NCBI GenBank assembly: GCA_023459055.1 | Contig: JAEWVR010000018.1 | Span: 1 to 64,000 of the forward strand | DNA length: 64,000 nt | Source of the DNA: Fibrobacterota bacterium | GTDB taxonomy: Bacteria; Fibrobacterota; Chitinivibrionia; Chitinivibrionales; Chitinispirillaceae | Direction of reading: 5' to 3' | Part shown: piece by piece, positions 9,386-19,343 of the stretch | How positions within the stretch are numbered: position 1 is the first letter of the stretch | Layout of the letters: every line of letters starts with the position of its first letter | Position numbers and translations under genes: made by a program | The notes under the pieces: generated by a model | Database searches by the model: none | The model's input: only the letters and a program-made list of their open reading frames with translations | Told to the model about the DNA's origin: nothing

Positions 9386-10159
9386 GTGAAACTAAAACTT
9401 CATACACTGATTGTGATGCTCGGGATTGTATCATTTGCAAACGCGTCAAATCTTGCAAACCCGGCATCGGCATTGCCCAAAGCGAATATTCTCTTTGGGG
9501 GATCATATCACCTTGGTGGCTATTCTCTTACCAATCTGGAAGTGCCTTCGATGTTCAACCGGTTCCATGGACGCATTGATTATGCACCTGTTGATTTTGT
9601 CAGCTTTGGTGTAGACCTTGGCACAATCCAGATTGATGTCGACCGGTATACCACCGGAACTGATACGGTCAGCCTGTTCCACGGAAACTACGGATTTTCC
9701 GGGGGAGCACATCTGAAACTCTCATCACCATCATTTCTAAAAAATATGCTATCGGTCTTTTTGATCACACAGGGTACCATGTTTTCGTCTGAGAATCCGG
9801 ATAAGGTGTCATATGGCGGTTATGATGGATGCGGAGTGGTGGGACTTCAGATTCGTATACCGAAATTCGGATTTGTCTCAATCGGCCCGATGGCGTATGT
9901 TATTGAGGGAGAGGCGCAGGGTGCTGACAAGGCTAAGGAATTCTACTCAAATGTCAACAACATACGTGGATGGATCGCGATTGATTATCATCTGAAAAGT
10001 ACAGCTTTGACAAAAGGCAGTGCCTACATTTCACTTGAATTCTCAGCATCACCAGCAGCCAACACAAGTGAACGTATCCCGATTCAGGATTTCAGTTTTT
10101 CGATCAGTATAGGGTTTATTTCGGGTAAGATGTACGGTGAGGACAAGCAGCCGAGGTGA
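9386..10159 (+). CDS. Outer-membrane beta-barrel protein, unknown family
   Basis: The start is GTG at 9386, with AGGAG 6 nt upstream. A signal peptide (about 1-20, ending ANA-SN) is followed by alternating amphipathic strands rich in G, Y and F, for example ILFGGSYHLGGYSL, FVSFGVDLGTIQI and GFVSIGPMAYVI, ending in a strand-like FSFSISIGFISGKMY. This is typical of an 8-12 strand barrel. The 8-bp gap to the giant Ig-like gene indicates co-expression. It may anchor or export that protein, but this is inference. No specific family is recognised. Confidence 0.65.
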   Translation: MKLKLHTLIVMLGIVSFANASNLANPASALPKANILFGGSYHLGGYSLTNLEVPSMFNRFHGRIDYAPVDFVSFGVDLGTIQIDVDRYTTGTDTVSLFHGNYGFSGGAHLKLSSPSFLKNMLSVFLITQGTMFSSENPDKVSYGGYDGCGVVGLQIRIPKFGFVSIGPMAYVIEGEAQGADKAKEFYSNVNNIRGWIAIDYHLKSTALTKGSAYISLEFSASPAANTSERIPIQDFSFSISIGFISGKMYGEDKQPR

Positions 10160-10241
10160 CCTGGCCGCGCAGAACCCGTTTTTTAAACTGGTTGCTATAC
10201 TTAGGAATTCAGAATCCAGGAGCCAGAATCCAGAAGTTTTG

Positions 10242-10345
10242 AGGACGCGATGCGTCCTTTATTATTTGCGCAAGAATCGCACCTCTCTGTTAGCAAGCGA
10301 GGGGAAGTGAGAGATGCGTTTGGTGCGTATTTCAATACGCACCAA
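10242..10345. repeat. Intergenic hairpins between convergent genes
   Basis: AGGACGC-GAT-GCGTCCT (10242-10258), followed by TTTATTATT, could end the barrel operon. A second perfect 11-bp stem (10320-10330 with 10335-10345, TTGGTGCGTAT) lies just after the trpB stop on the minus strand, without a T-run. Just before them, at 10207-10234, AGAATCCAG-type units repeat (CAGAATCCAG / CCAGAATCCAG), a low-complexity intergenic motif. Confidence 0.55.
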
Positions 10346-10359
10346 CATAAACAAAACGT

Positions 10360-11718
10360 TTATTCCTTTACATCAGGCAGATGACGCAGGGCTTCGTCCA
10401 TAAGCGATTCCGGGAATTCGTAATCAGTTAATTGACCTGTGATATATTTTTCGTATGATGTCATATCAAAATATCCATGACCGCTCAGACAGAACACAAT
10501 TGATTTTGCTTCACCGGTTTGCTTACATTTCAGTGCTTCATCAAGTGCTACACGAATTGCGTGAGCTGATTCAGGTGCAGGAATGATACCTTCCGCGCGG
10601 GCGAATTCCAGTGCCCCTTTGAACACTTCAGTCTGTTTTACAGAACGAGCCTTGATAAGTCCGAGTTCGTGTACGTGACTTACAAGCGGCGACATTCCAT
10701 GATACCGTAATCCTCCCGCATGAACTGCCGGGGGCATAAACTGATGGCCCAATGTATGCATTTTGGCAACAGGTGCCATTCCTGCAACATCACCGAAATC
10801 CCAGGTGTATTTTCCTTTTGTCATTGAAGGACATGCATCAGGTTCTACTGCAATCACTTCGGTATTTGGCTTTGAACCATTAAGTTTATCCTGTACAAAC
10901 GGGAATGCTATACCACCGAAGTTTGTTCCGCCACCAACGCAGCCAATCACGATATCCGGATAGTCATTAACACTTTCCATCTGCTTTTTCGTTTCTAAGC
11001 CAATAACAGTCTGATGCAATATCACGTGGTTCAGAACACTGCCAAGAGCGTATCTGGTATCATCATGTGTAAACGCATCCTCGCAAGCCTCACTGATTGC
11101 AATACCAAGACTTCCGGGACACTCCGGATCTGCAGCGAGAATTTTCTTTCCGGCTTCGGTATCCGGGCTTGGACTTGGAACACACGTTGCACCAAAACTT
11201 TCCATCAGAATTCTACGATAGGGCTTCTGCTGATAGCTGCATTTTACCATGTACACTTTAAGTTCAATGCCAAAGAAGCTACATGCGATCGAAAGCGCAC
11301 TTCCCCACTGACCGGCCCCGGTTTCTGTCGCGATACGCTTTACTCCAGCAGCTTTATTGTAATATGCCTGAGCAACTGCAGTGTTTAGTTTATGACTTCC
11401 TGCCGGACTCACACCTTCATACTTGTAATAGATCTTTGCTGGAGTTCCCAACGCCTTTTCAAGACGTTTTGCCCGGAATAGCGGTGCCGGACGCCACTGT
11501 TTGTAAATTTCTCTAACCTCTTGTGGAATTTCGATATAACGTTCAAGACTAAATTCCTGCCTGTTGATCTCATCACAGAACAGCGGTGGTGGCAGCTGTG
11601 ATACTTCCAGAGTTACCGGATGACGCATTGGTGGCATCGGTTTTGGAAGATCTGCTGCAATATTATACCAACTCTTAGGAATATCCTCTTCAGAAAGGTT
11701 GATTTTAATCGAATCCAT
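10360..11718 (-). CDS. trpB: TrpB2-type tryptophan synthase beta chain
   Basis: This PLP enzyme condenses indole and L-serine to tryptophan. The long N-terminal extension and the GSHKLNTA motif with PLP lysine K110 mark the TrpB2 (TrpB-like) class, not TrpB1. Also visible are TETGAGQWG (about 135-143) and the phosphate-cradle GCVGGGTN. I chose the ATG at 11718 (452 residues) because AAGGAG lies 8 nt upstream and homologues begin here; the frame is open upstream to 11847. No trpA or other trp gene is adjacent, as is common for TrpB2, which may act on free indole or as a serine deaminase. Confidence 0.9.
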   Translation of the reverse strand: MDSIKINLSEEDIPKSWYNIAADLPKPMPPMRHPVTLEVSQLPPPLFCDEINRQEFSLERYIEIPQEVREIYKQWRPAPLFRAKRLEKALGTPAKIYYKYEGVSPAGSHKLNTAVAQAYYNKAAGVKRIATETGAGQWGSALSIACSFFGIELKVYMVKCSYQQKPYRRILMESFGATCVPSPSPDTEAGKKILAADPECPGSLGIAISEACEDAFTHDDTRYALGSVLNHVILHQTVIGLETKKQMESVNDYPDIVIGCVGGGTNFGGIAFPFVQDKLNGSKPNTEVIAVEPDACPSMTKGKYTWDFGDVAGMAPVAKMHTLGHQFMPPAVHAGGLRYHGMSPLVSHVHELGLIKARSVKQTEVFKGALEFARAEGIIPAPESAHAIRVALDEALKCKQTGEAKSIVFCLSGHGYFDMTSYEKYITGQLTDYEFPESLMDEALRHLPDVKE

Positions 11719-11954
11719 TAAAGCACTCCTTGGAGAATTAATTGTTAATGTATGAGGTATAATATATATAAATAGAAAAATTGTATTGGGATGTTTTTTG
11801 AAATGCACTACAGACATATCCAGGCAAAACGTCTGCATGATAAGCATTGATTTACCAACATACTATGTGTTTTGGACGCCTTTCTATTGGAGCGTGATGC
11901 CTTCTAACGCGGAAAAATGCATCAGGAATCTTCAACGATGTCTTTTAAATAGAA

Positions 11955-12007
11955 GAGCAAAAAAGAAATAAGGCTGCCGCAGCCGGATTTGATGGCAGCG
12001 GTAGCCT
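11955..12007 (-). terminator. Terminator of the GH127 gene
   Basis: Read on the minus strand, a 10-bp stem (AGGCTACCGC with GCGGCAGCCT, one mismatch) is followed by TTATTTCTTTTTT. It lies 33 bp after the GH127 stop. The rest of the 11719-12039 gap is AT-rich, with no gene seen. Confidence 0.75.
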
Positions 12008-12039
12008 GTGCTGTAAAAATAATACAGTAGCAATAAATC

Positions 12040-14232
12040 TTAATTTTCCGCTATTGTCAACATTTTTGACAACTGCATTTTATCTGATTGAATTTTCACC
12101 GTATATACACCACATCGCAAACCACTTGCACTATAATTTAATGAAACATTTCTGGATGATGCCGTAACGTCAAGAACATGTGTTCCATTTAATCTGTAAA
12201 GGGTTATGTGCCGTGACGGATCTTCCGATGCGAAGGACACTGTTACCCCCCCCTTAAACCTGCTCATTACAGCATTCCCCTGCAGTATTGACACATGATT
12301 TAACTGTTCTTTGACATCTGTAGCAATTGTAGCATTCCAGTACGTCATATACCGTGCATCGTGTATCCGGAAAAATGGTTCAAACACGAGATTTGTATCA
12401 GCTTTATTGACAAATAATTCAGGTGCCCTGTACGTTAATGTCTTACCAGTTACCGGTTTCATCTTTGAACCGAATGTGTGAACATTGAAATTAAGTTTCG
12501 GCGCTGCGTTATAATCCGGTAGTGTACCACCGGGAACATGACCCATGCGATCTGCATTCGCAATTAGTCCGGTAAGATTATCTGTGCCGGTCTTAGCACT
12601 CAGGAGAATCGGTCCACGCATAATTGCAACATACGATGGCACATTAATAAGTGGTTCATATCTGAACGTCATTGGAAGTAAGACCTTAATTTCTTCACCA
12701 CCATACCACGTTCTTGCAATAGCAACATAGGTTGACGGTTTTGATTCATTGCTGACCGTATCACCATCGATAAGAATTTTAAGTTGATTTTCAGGTATCC
12801 AGTATGGATGACGAATAAGAATTGTTAAAGCACGCGGATTTGATAAACCGACTTTTAATACCGTTTGTTCCTCATCCGGGAATCCGGTTGTCTGTGTCAA
12901 GGTACAGTTTTTTGCCTTCCAGGTGAGTTCTGATGCCGCAAACAAATTTACATAAAGCGAATCGTTTGTATTCGTATAAATAAACTGACCATATTTTGTC
13001 GGATTTTCCATACCCGTTCCCACACAACACCACATTGCGACATCCGGAGCACTATACACACGGTAATGACGTGGGTGGGATGGTGTAAAGTAAACATATC
13101 CGCCATGCGTAGGATGAATTGCAGATAATATATGATTGTAAAGAGCCCGTTCGTAGAAATCTGCATACTTTGCTTCAGGCTTCATTCTGAAAAGCCCTTC
13201 GGTCAGTTTTAACATATTATTGGTATTACAGGTCTCGACACCCTCACGACCGCTGATATAATTCATACATGCCGATGCAGCCGGAAAGAACTCATTGTGA
13301 CTGTTACCCCCCAACGCCAGACTGCGTTTTGTAGTCACTGTGGTCCAGAAAAATTCTGCTGCTTTATAGTAGGTGTTATCTTTGGCAGTTTCTGCGATGC
13401 GCTGAAAACCAACAACTTTGGGAACCTGGGTATTGGCATGCTTATTGTCAAGATTATCGTTACCTGCAGCAGCCGCGTTAAGTATTTCATTATGTGAGAA
13501 TCGTTTTGCGGCAGTGAGATACTTCGCGGTACCAGTCATCTGATATGCATCAGCATACATCTCATTCATACCACCATGTTCAGAGCCAAGCATAGACTGC
13601 ATTTGCGCGTCAGTCAACTTTGAACAGATATTGATACCCCAGTCACACAATCCAAGAAACATTGTTTTTGCAGTTTCATTACCAGTATAGACATAAACAT
13701 CTCTGAGCCCGGCATAGGTTTTATGAATGTTATACCATGGCACCCAGTAGTCCCAGACAGCTCCGGTATTTCCCCCTTTTATTGCATTCCAGAATGTTTT
13801 GCTGTTTGGCATTCCGCATAGAAAACCAACATAATCTGCATTATTTCCATTCGCATCCTGACATTTTTTAAGTTCTGTTATCATATAATCAAGACGTTTC
13901 TTACACTCTGCATCACCGGTCGCAGCATAATTCATTGCAAGAGCACTCAGGTAATGTCCCCCGACATGGCCGTCAAGACCTGCCCAGTTGGAATAGTTCG
14001 AAACACCATTTGTTGACAATCCAGCAACAGATCTGTAGCAGTAGAGTAACCTGTCCACATTATATTTTGCAAGTGTTTTTGTATTCAGATCCTGTGCTGC
14101 TTTCAATGGTCCATCAAGCAGTTTCACATCACCAAGCGGAAATTCATTAGAATAGAGTTTATCCTGCGCAACTACAGTGCTCCAGACAGCGATTGAGACA
14201 AAAAGCATGCTAACAGCCCGTATTTTTATCAT
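12040..14232 (-). CDS. Secreted GH127 beta-L-arabinofuranosidase
   Basis: It releases beta-L-arabinofuranose from plant glycans such as extensin or arabinan side chains. A signal peptide (1-22, VVA-QD) is followed by the (alpha/alpha)6 barrel (about 30-430) and beta-sandwich domains. Compared with the characterised HypBA1 enzyme, E314 (GGNSHNE) fits the acid/base, and E333, C335, C402 and C403 (ETC and WCC) fit the zinc-thiolate site containing the catalytic cysteine. The last 75 residues (about 655-730; HITLYRLNG, LRCGVYTVKI, SKMLTI) form a T9SS-type-A-like sorting domain, as in the esterase at 19344-20549. The gene is monocistronic with its own terminator. A role in plant-wall breakdown fits the neighbours. 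Confidence 0.88.
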   Translation of the reverse strand: MIKIRAVSMLFVSIAVWSTVVAQDKLYSNEFPLGDVKLLDGPLKAAQDLNTKTLAKYNVDRLLYCYRSVAGLSTNGVSNYSNWAGLDGHVGGHYLSALAMNYAATGDAECKKRLDYMITELKKCQDANGNNADYVGFLCGMPNSKTFWNAIKGGNTGAVWDYWVPWYNIHKTYAGLRDVYVYTGNETAKTMFLGLCDWGINICSKLTDAQMQSMLGSEHGGMNEMYADAYQMTGTAKYLTAAKRFSHNEILNAAAAGNDNLDNKHANTQVPKVVGFQRIAETAKDNTYYKAAEFFWTTVTTKRSLALGGNSHNEFFPAASACMNYISGREGVETCNTNNMLKLTEGLFRMKPEAKYADFYERALYNHILSAIHPTHGGYVYFTPSHPRHYRVYSAPDVAMWCCVGTGMENPTKYGQFIYTNTNDSLYVNLFAASELTWKAKNCTLTQTTGFPDEEQTVLKVGLSNPRALTILIRHPYWIPENQLKILIDGDTVSNESKPSTYVAIARTWYGGEEIKVLLPMTFRYEPLINVPSYVAIMRGPILLSAKTGTDNLTGLIANADRMGHVPGGTLPDYNAAPKLNFNVHTFGSKMKPVTGKTLTYRAPELFVNKADTNLVFEPFFRIHDARYMTYWNATIATDVKEQLNHVSILQGNAVMSRFKGGVTVSFASEDPSRHITLYRLNGTHVLDVTASSRNVSLNYSASGLRCGVYTVKIQSDKMQLSKMLTIAEN

Positions 14233-14271
14233 ACGAACCTCCCCTTTTAGTTTGTAAATTAAGATTTATAC

Positions 14272-15963
14272 TTATTTTCGAAATTTCACCAGAGCGTCAT
14301 CGGCTTTCTGGTTCATATAGCACAATTTGATCCAATCATCGGTAACGACGGTATTCTGCACTCTCACTTCATCGATTTTTCCGTGAAAATACGACCACCC
14401 CTGCTGATACGGAATTGTCACTGATCGGCCAAAGCTGCCTATTGAAAAATTATCAGTTGTATTGCGTTCATATGATACCCCGCTCATCACTTTGGGTGAT
14501 TCAACAACCAGCACGCCATTTATGTAAAATTTCTGAGTTGTTCCAGATCGAACACCTGTCAGGTAAATCCATTCTCCTGCACCGGGAGCCGGTGGTGTGG
14601 AGTCCTCAGAGTATTCCCATCCGTTTAGATGTTCAAACTCGACAAACTCCCATGATGCTTTTGTTTTAAAGCATTTAAATTGCATATAATATTGTTCATG
14701 CCCTTTTCCGGCAATTGCATGATACACCGAATCAATTGTTTCAGCATACACCCATGCTGACATGGAATAGGTGCCATCCTCCGGAAAGTCAAGTTTACTT
14801 TTTGATGTATTAGGCATTGTTATATAACTCTTCTGGCCATCAAAACTTCGTGCATCTCCAATAATACCTGGTACAAGGGCATTGGATGTCATATTAACAG
14901 CGGTTCCATGAAATGCATTCTTTGTAGCATCAAATGCAGTAACAGCACTTTCTCCGCAAAGATGCCACACACCCTGAAAACCCGTTGATGTATCAAATGT
15001 CAATTTACTATTTGATACTGTCAATGCATTCCTGTTTCCCCAGTACATTACAATAAACTGACGGTTATTGTTGCCGCAGATGGAATCGACGGTTACCCAG
15101 ATTGACGCCTTTTGCAACGACGGATTCCATAGTTCTATTTCATAAGGAAGAAATTTATTATGCGATGTTGTAAAACGTATATCGGAACCATCACTGTTTG
15201 CCGTACTGAAATCAAAATTTGTATTGTCAAGTCTAACCAGAACCGGAAAATTTCTGACAGTAGTTGTAATTGAGGCTCCATCTGCTGCTGTTGAAAGAAC
15301 AAGTCGCTGCATATAATCCCATTCATTATTCGCAGCAATAGTGGTATCTGCAGCATTCACGGTAACATTTTGTCGTACCGGTAGTTGCACAGTTGACTTC
15401 AATGTTGCATAAACAACCACAGGAATTACTCCAGAAGGAATTGAATCCAGCAGTACATCCCTGTTTTCTTTGGTAAAGAATGCATACACAGTTGTTCCCG
15501 GTATGTAAATGTAACATCCATCATTATCTTCACTATCGGGATTTACTGCGCGAATTGTACCGGTTTGCTTCAGCATTGATGGCGGTGCGGTCACAAAATC
15601 ATTTGCGGCATGTACATTAAAGACTAGGGAACGGGTTCCGTCTGATTTACTTTGCGCATAAACAGTATATGACCCGGTATCAATGTTACTGAAAGTATAT
15701 TGCCCTAAAGCATTTGTTGTAATGGTAAATGAATCCGGCAGTTCCTGTTCTTTTACGGGATTATAGTTTGACGGAATCATACTTACTTGAACATATGCAG
15801 CCGGGGATCCGTTTACTGATGCCACAACTCCGGATACCGTCGTTGTTGTTTCAGATCCGGCACCGGCAAGACTACTGGTATTCACACAATGCATCAGTAC
15901 ACCGGCCAGCAGGGCCAGTACAAAGTGTAACGTAAAGTTGCGATGCTCTTTTTTTGTATTCAT
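14272..15963 (-). CDS. Surface lipoprotein with CarboxypepD-regulatory, DUF2341 and LamG domains
   Basis: The 563 residues open with a hydrophobic signal ending at a cysteine in LMHC, possibly lipidated by a relaxed lipobox. Domains in order: a CarboxypepD-regulatory-like Ig fold (about 40-115, with GSYTVYAQSK), a second small beta domain, DUF2341 (about 225-330; WDYMQRLVLS, FPVLVRLD, DIRFTTSHNKFLPYEIE) and a LamG/concanavalin jelly-roll (about 335-560; GVWHLCGES, ATKNAFHGTAV, KIDEVRVQN). Such proteins usually bind glycans on the cell surface. Its ATG overlaps the stop of the TIGR02147 regulator (ATGA at 15960-15963), so the two are translated as a unit. No catalytic domain is seen. Confidence 0.75.
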   Translation of the reverse strand: MNTKKEHRNFTLHFVLALLAGVLMHCVNTSSLAGAGSETTTTVSGVVASVNGSPAAYVQVSMIPSNYNPVKEQELPDSFTITTNALGQYTFSNIDTGSYTVYAQSKSDGTRSLVFNVHAANDFVTAPPSMLKQTGTIRAVNPDSEDNDGCYIYIPGTTVYAFFTKENRDVLLDSIPSGVIPVVVYATLKSTVQLPVRQNVTVNAADTTIAANNEWDYMQRLVLSTAADGASITTTVRNFPVLVRLDNTNFDFSTANSDGSDIRFTTSHNKFLPYEIELWNPSLQKASIWVTVDSICGNNNRQFIVMYWGNRNALTVSNSKLTFDTSTGFQGVWHLCGESAVTAFDATKNAFHGTAVNMTSNALVPGIIGDARSFDGQKSYITMPNTSKSKLDFPEDGTYSMSAWVYAETIDSVYHAIAGKGHEQYYMQFKCFKTKASWEFVEFEHLNGWEYSEDSTPPAPGAGEWIYLTGVRSGTTQKFYINGVLVVESPKVMSGVSYERNTTDNFSIGSFGRSVTIPYQQGWSYFHGKIDEVRVQNTVVTDDWIKLCYMNQKADDALVKFRK

Positions 15964-16769
15964 ACAGACATCGGAAATAGTTGAATGTTTAGTTGATATA
16001 CAAGATCCGGATTGGTTTCTGCTTCAGCATACTTTAACAATTCTGTCCGAAACTGTTTTATCATCCCGTTAATTACTGATACATTTTTCTGTGATAACGT
16101 TATAGTCACTGTTGAGATATCAATTTTCTCAGGTGCATGGTGATGAAGTGCTTCAGCGGCAAGTTTTATCGTTTCCTCCTGAAAAGCAAGTACGGCAATT
16201 GAATGACATTGATCCCCTGTCGTTATAAGTTTTTTTGTTAAGGAATATGTATTATCCGGATTTTTTCTGATTAAACCGAGTTCCTCCAGCAGCGCAATTG
16301 ACTTTCTCGCATTCGCTTCACTTATAGGAGGATTTACCTTTTGTGCAAGTGCTTTATAATCATCACTGAATTTGTAAAAATCTAATAATGTCAGGATTGC
16401 GGAATAATACCATTTTGTATAGAACTCATACTGGCTTTTTTCAAGCGCATATGCTTTTACCCCTTTGAGTTCCAATAATTTTTCGTAATACATTCTGATA
16501 TCCCTATCCGACTTGGCTTTATTAAAATGCACCAATGTGTGAAAATATTGTGCATCACGATCCTTTAAACCACAATATTCCGCAAGTGTTTCGATATACC
16601 CTGTACCGATGTGACGTTTTTTCTGAAAGATCTTAAGCAAATGTGACGCATCCATACCTACCTTTCCACCCATAACCCGATAGGAGAAATAGTGATTCGT
16701 CTTTTTTTTTGTTTCAAAAAAATCTTTCAGATAGTCTCTATACTCGAAATACTCCCTGACTGACTTCAT
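15960..16769 (-). CDS. TIGR02147 family regulator (Fibrobacter paralogous family)
   Basis: This 269-residue protein of a family expanded in Fibrobacter starts with the hallmark YFEYRDYLKDFFE. A lambda-repressor-like helix-turn-helix (about 28-60, with MGGKVGMDASHLLKIFQKKR) and a winged-helix/DUF4423 region (about 115-200; ISEANARKSIALLEELGLI) suggest DNA binding. It is the first gene of a two-gene unit with the LamG/DUF2341 lipoprotein, overlapping by 4 bp. I infer that it controls expression of its partner or of similar surface genes; the target sites are unknown. Confidence 0.8.
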   Translation of the reverse strand: MKSVREYFEYRDYLKDFFETKKKTNHYFSYRVMGGKVGMDASHLLKIFQKKRHIGTGYIETLAEYCGLKDRDAQYFHTLVHFNKAKSDRDIRMYYEKLLELKGVKAYALEKSQYEFYTKWYYSAILTLLDFYKFSDDYKALAQKVNPPISEANARKSIALLEELGLIRKNPDNTYSLTKKLITTGDQCHSIAVLAFQEETIKLAAEALHHHAPEKIDISTVTITLSQKNVSVINGMIKQFRTELLKYAEAETNPDLVYQLNIQLFPMSV

Positions 16770-17217
16770 AAACCAATATAACCCTTTTCAGTAAAAAAGA
16801 AATAACGGAACACATCACCGGACAAGTTATTGTAGACAAAAATGCCCACACATTTATGCATAATACATTGTTATACAACACGTTAATGTTTTACAACCCA
16901 TTTCCTGCCTGATTTTTGTCCGTATACCATTGAAGATATACTGTTATACATGGAATAGTTATACTGATTGGGATTTTGACTTAAAAGGCGTTTACACTTT
17001 GTGTACAAGTCTGTAATAATATCATTCTACCAGCTATTTATTAGAATGTACACATCCCGTATACGTTTTTTTATTACAAGCAGCTCCAATTCTGAACCGT
17101 TCTAAATATTTGGTATTTTTTAAGAATTATGAGTGTATATTATATATAATATATTCGCATCAGATCAGGGGAAGTGATAAATCGACTGTTATCATGTATA
17201 ACAACAAAGGAAAATGT
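16770..17217. other. AT-rich divergent regulatory region
   Basis: This 448-bp region lies between the divergent TIGR02147 and fibro-slime genes. It contains several partial dyads around TGTACA/TGTATAC and a TATATAAT-like box near 17138-17150, but no -35/-10 pair I would defend. No gene is seen. Confidence 0.4.
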
Positions 17218-19104
17218 ATGCATCAAAATAATTTTTTACTGGTTTTGCTATTGTTTTCAGGTTTGATCTTTTCAACACACGCGCAGGATTATCCTGATAC
17301 ACTCTGGATAAAAGTCACGTTCTATGATTTCCATGCAGATGGCAGTAACCCGGAATTTGAACCTGCATCCCCGCGGATCGGTGTTGTCAAAGGTATGGTC
17401 GGAGAAACACTCTCTGCGGATCGTAAACCTGTTCCGGGACCAACCATCAATTATAGCTCTTACATAAACAAATGGTTTCGTCCCTGGAGTCCAGGAGATT
17501 TCGTTATACCGGTATACACAGGGCCAGACGGAAAAACTATGACCCCGACAACCGTTGAATATGATACAGCATTTAAAAACATTGTTATCGAAGACTCTCT
17601 TCCTTTTATACACACCGGGGATGGTATGTATACTTTTGAGCGAAGTGGTTCAAATGGGACTCCTGACTTTTTCTGGCTGGATGGAAAGGGATTTGGAAAC
17701 GAACCGTCGGGATATGAACATAACTTCTCCTTCTCAATGGAACTACATACAACATTCACTTTCAAAAAAGGTATGTCATTTGATTTTATCGGTGATGATG
17801 ATGTCTGGGCATTTATTAATGGTAAACTTGCAATGGACCTCGGAGGTATCCACCAGTCCCAGCGCGGAACTATCACACTTGACAATGCAGCACAAGACTA
17901 CAATCTCGTTGAAGGAAAAACATACCCGTTTGATTTCTTCTACGTTGAACGTCATGTCAGCCGCAGCACTATCAAGGTAATGACCAATCTGTTTACTCCG
18001 GATGCGAGCGTTCGCATCTATCCGAAAGATGGAACTCCGGATGTTAATGGCAATAATGCGATAACCGATACCTACAAAGCTACATCAGGTGAAAAAGTTA
18101 CAGTGTATCCCCATGTTTTTGACAGTACCGGGTGGAAGAAAGAATGGGACAAACTGGTTACCTGGGAGCTTTCTGATGGCAAAACTACGATCGCATCAGG
18201 TACCGCAGAAACAGGTGCTGTCGAAATCCCATCCGGTAAAGTAAACTCTGAGTATCGCCTCACTGTTTCATTTATCAATCCCGATGATCCCACGCGTAAA
18301 GTACATTCGAATTCAATCCGCATCAGTTTTGGTGTAGGAAAGCCCTGGCAGATTACATTTCAAAAAACTATGGATACTATCAACCTTGAAACAACGCACC
18401 TTACAACGCTTACGATAAAAGAAAACGAGCAGAATGCAACACTCTACGCCGTTGTACGCGATAGCAGCGGTTATTTTATACGCTTTGCGACAAATGCAAA
18501 ATGGAGCAGCTCGAATACAAGCGCAGCTACAGTATCGTCACAATCCGGTTCCGCCTATAAGGGTGTTATAAATAAGGTTGCACAGGGAACCACCCAGATT
18601 ACTGCGTCGGAAAGCGGATTGAAACCGGCAGTCATTACTGTCAATCTTGAGATGGAACCGGCAGTACCAACAATAATTACTGTTGCCCCCAGCTCAAATC
18701 CGGTAATCCCTGGAAAGCCACTGAAAGATGTATTGCCTAACGATGTATTTAAAGTACTTGAGCCCATGATAACCGCCCAGAAAGAAGCTAAAGGAATTTC
18801 AAATTCCGATGACAAAGAAGTACTCATAATGATTCACGTAACGGGAAATCCATTAAAGGTAACCGCAGCGGGAAGCAAGTCATACGGAAAAGCCCGTCTT
18901 TATGATGCCATGGGAAATCTTGTCCGTAATGATCTTGAGGTTTATAAAGCAACCGATACGGACTATGGTATCTATTGGGATCTAAGAAATAAGAACAATC
19001 GACTCGTTGGTGCAGGAACTTACCTTGCAGTATTTTCCGTAACCGACTCCGAGGGCCGTAATGAGCAGTTTACATTAAAAATCGGGGTAAAACAGGAATT
19101 GTAA
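17218..19104 (+). CDS. Secreted fibro-slime domain protein with FlgD-like C-terminus
   Basis: The start at 17218 has AAAGGA just upstream and a clear signal peptide (1-23, THA-QD), giving 628 residues; the frame extends upstream to 17110. The fibro-slime domain (TIGR02148, PA14-like, about 27-260) is marked by TLWIKVTFYDF, FFWLDGKGFG and the signature FIGDDDVWAFINGKLAMDLGG. Next come Ig-like/Big-2 domains (about 265-500), then a FlgD-like sandwich (about 540-628; ARLYDAMGNLV, YGIYWDLRN, GAGTYLAVF) that also ends both VWA proteins at 31257 and 36070. In Fibrobacter such proteins are surface adhesins linked to cellulose or glycan contact. A terminator follows. Confidence 0.85.
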   Translation: MHQNNFLLVLLLFSGLIFSTHAQDYPDTLWIKVTFYDFHADGSNPEFEPASPRIGVVKGMVGETLSADRKPVPGPTINYSSYINKWFRPWSPGDFVIPVYTGPDGKTMTPTTVEYDTAFKNIVIEDSLPFIHTGDGMYTFERSGSNGTPDFFWLDGKGFGNEPSGYEHNFSFSMELHTTFTFKKGMSFDFIGDDDVWAFINGKLAMDLGGIHQSQRGTITLDNAAQDYNLVEGKTYPFDFFYVERHVSRSTIKVMTNLFTPDASVRIYPKDGTPDVNGNNAITDTYKATSGEKVTVYPHVFDSTGWKKEWDKLVTWELSDGKTTIASGTAETGAVEIPSGKVNSEYRLTVSFINPDDPTRKVHSNSIRISFGVGKPWQITFQKTMDTINLETTHLTTLTIKENEQNATLYAVVRDSSGYFIRFATNAKWSSSNTSAATVSSQSGSAYKGVINKVAQGTTQITASESGLKPAVITVNLEMEPAVPTIITVAPSSNPVIPGKPLKDVLPNDVFKVLEPMITAQKEAKGISNSDDKEVLIMIHVTGNPLKVTAAGSKSYGKARLYDAMGNLVRNDLEVYKATDTDYGIYWDLRNKNNRLVGAGTYLAVFSVTDSEGRNEQFTLKIGVKQEL

Positions 19105-19149
19105 ACAGTATTTTTTAATAAAGATGTAAATTGTACCCGTTGATATTCA

Positions 19150-19177
19150 GGGCTCAAACTGAGCCCTTCTTTTTTTA
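19150..19177 (+). terminator. Terminator of the fibro-slime gene
   Basis: A 7-bp GC-rich stem GGGCTCA/TGAGCCC with a 3-nt loop is followed by TTCTTTTTTT. Confidence 0.9.
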
Positions 19178-19343
19178 TCCTACTTTACGCAGCAACAGCC
19201 ATTGCAGATATCCTCTGCACAAACACTATACTAAATGGCGCAATTGATCACGGCGCAGAAACCGCAGTCAAATTAAGTGTTACGCAATTCAAATCGTTGT
19301 CAGATCGTTCTGAAGGGCAAGCCGACTACTGCGACATTGAGGA

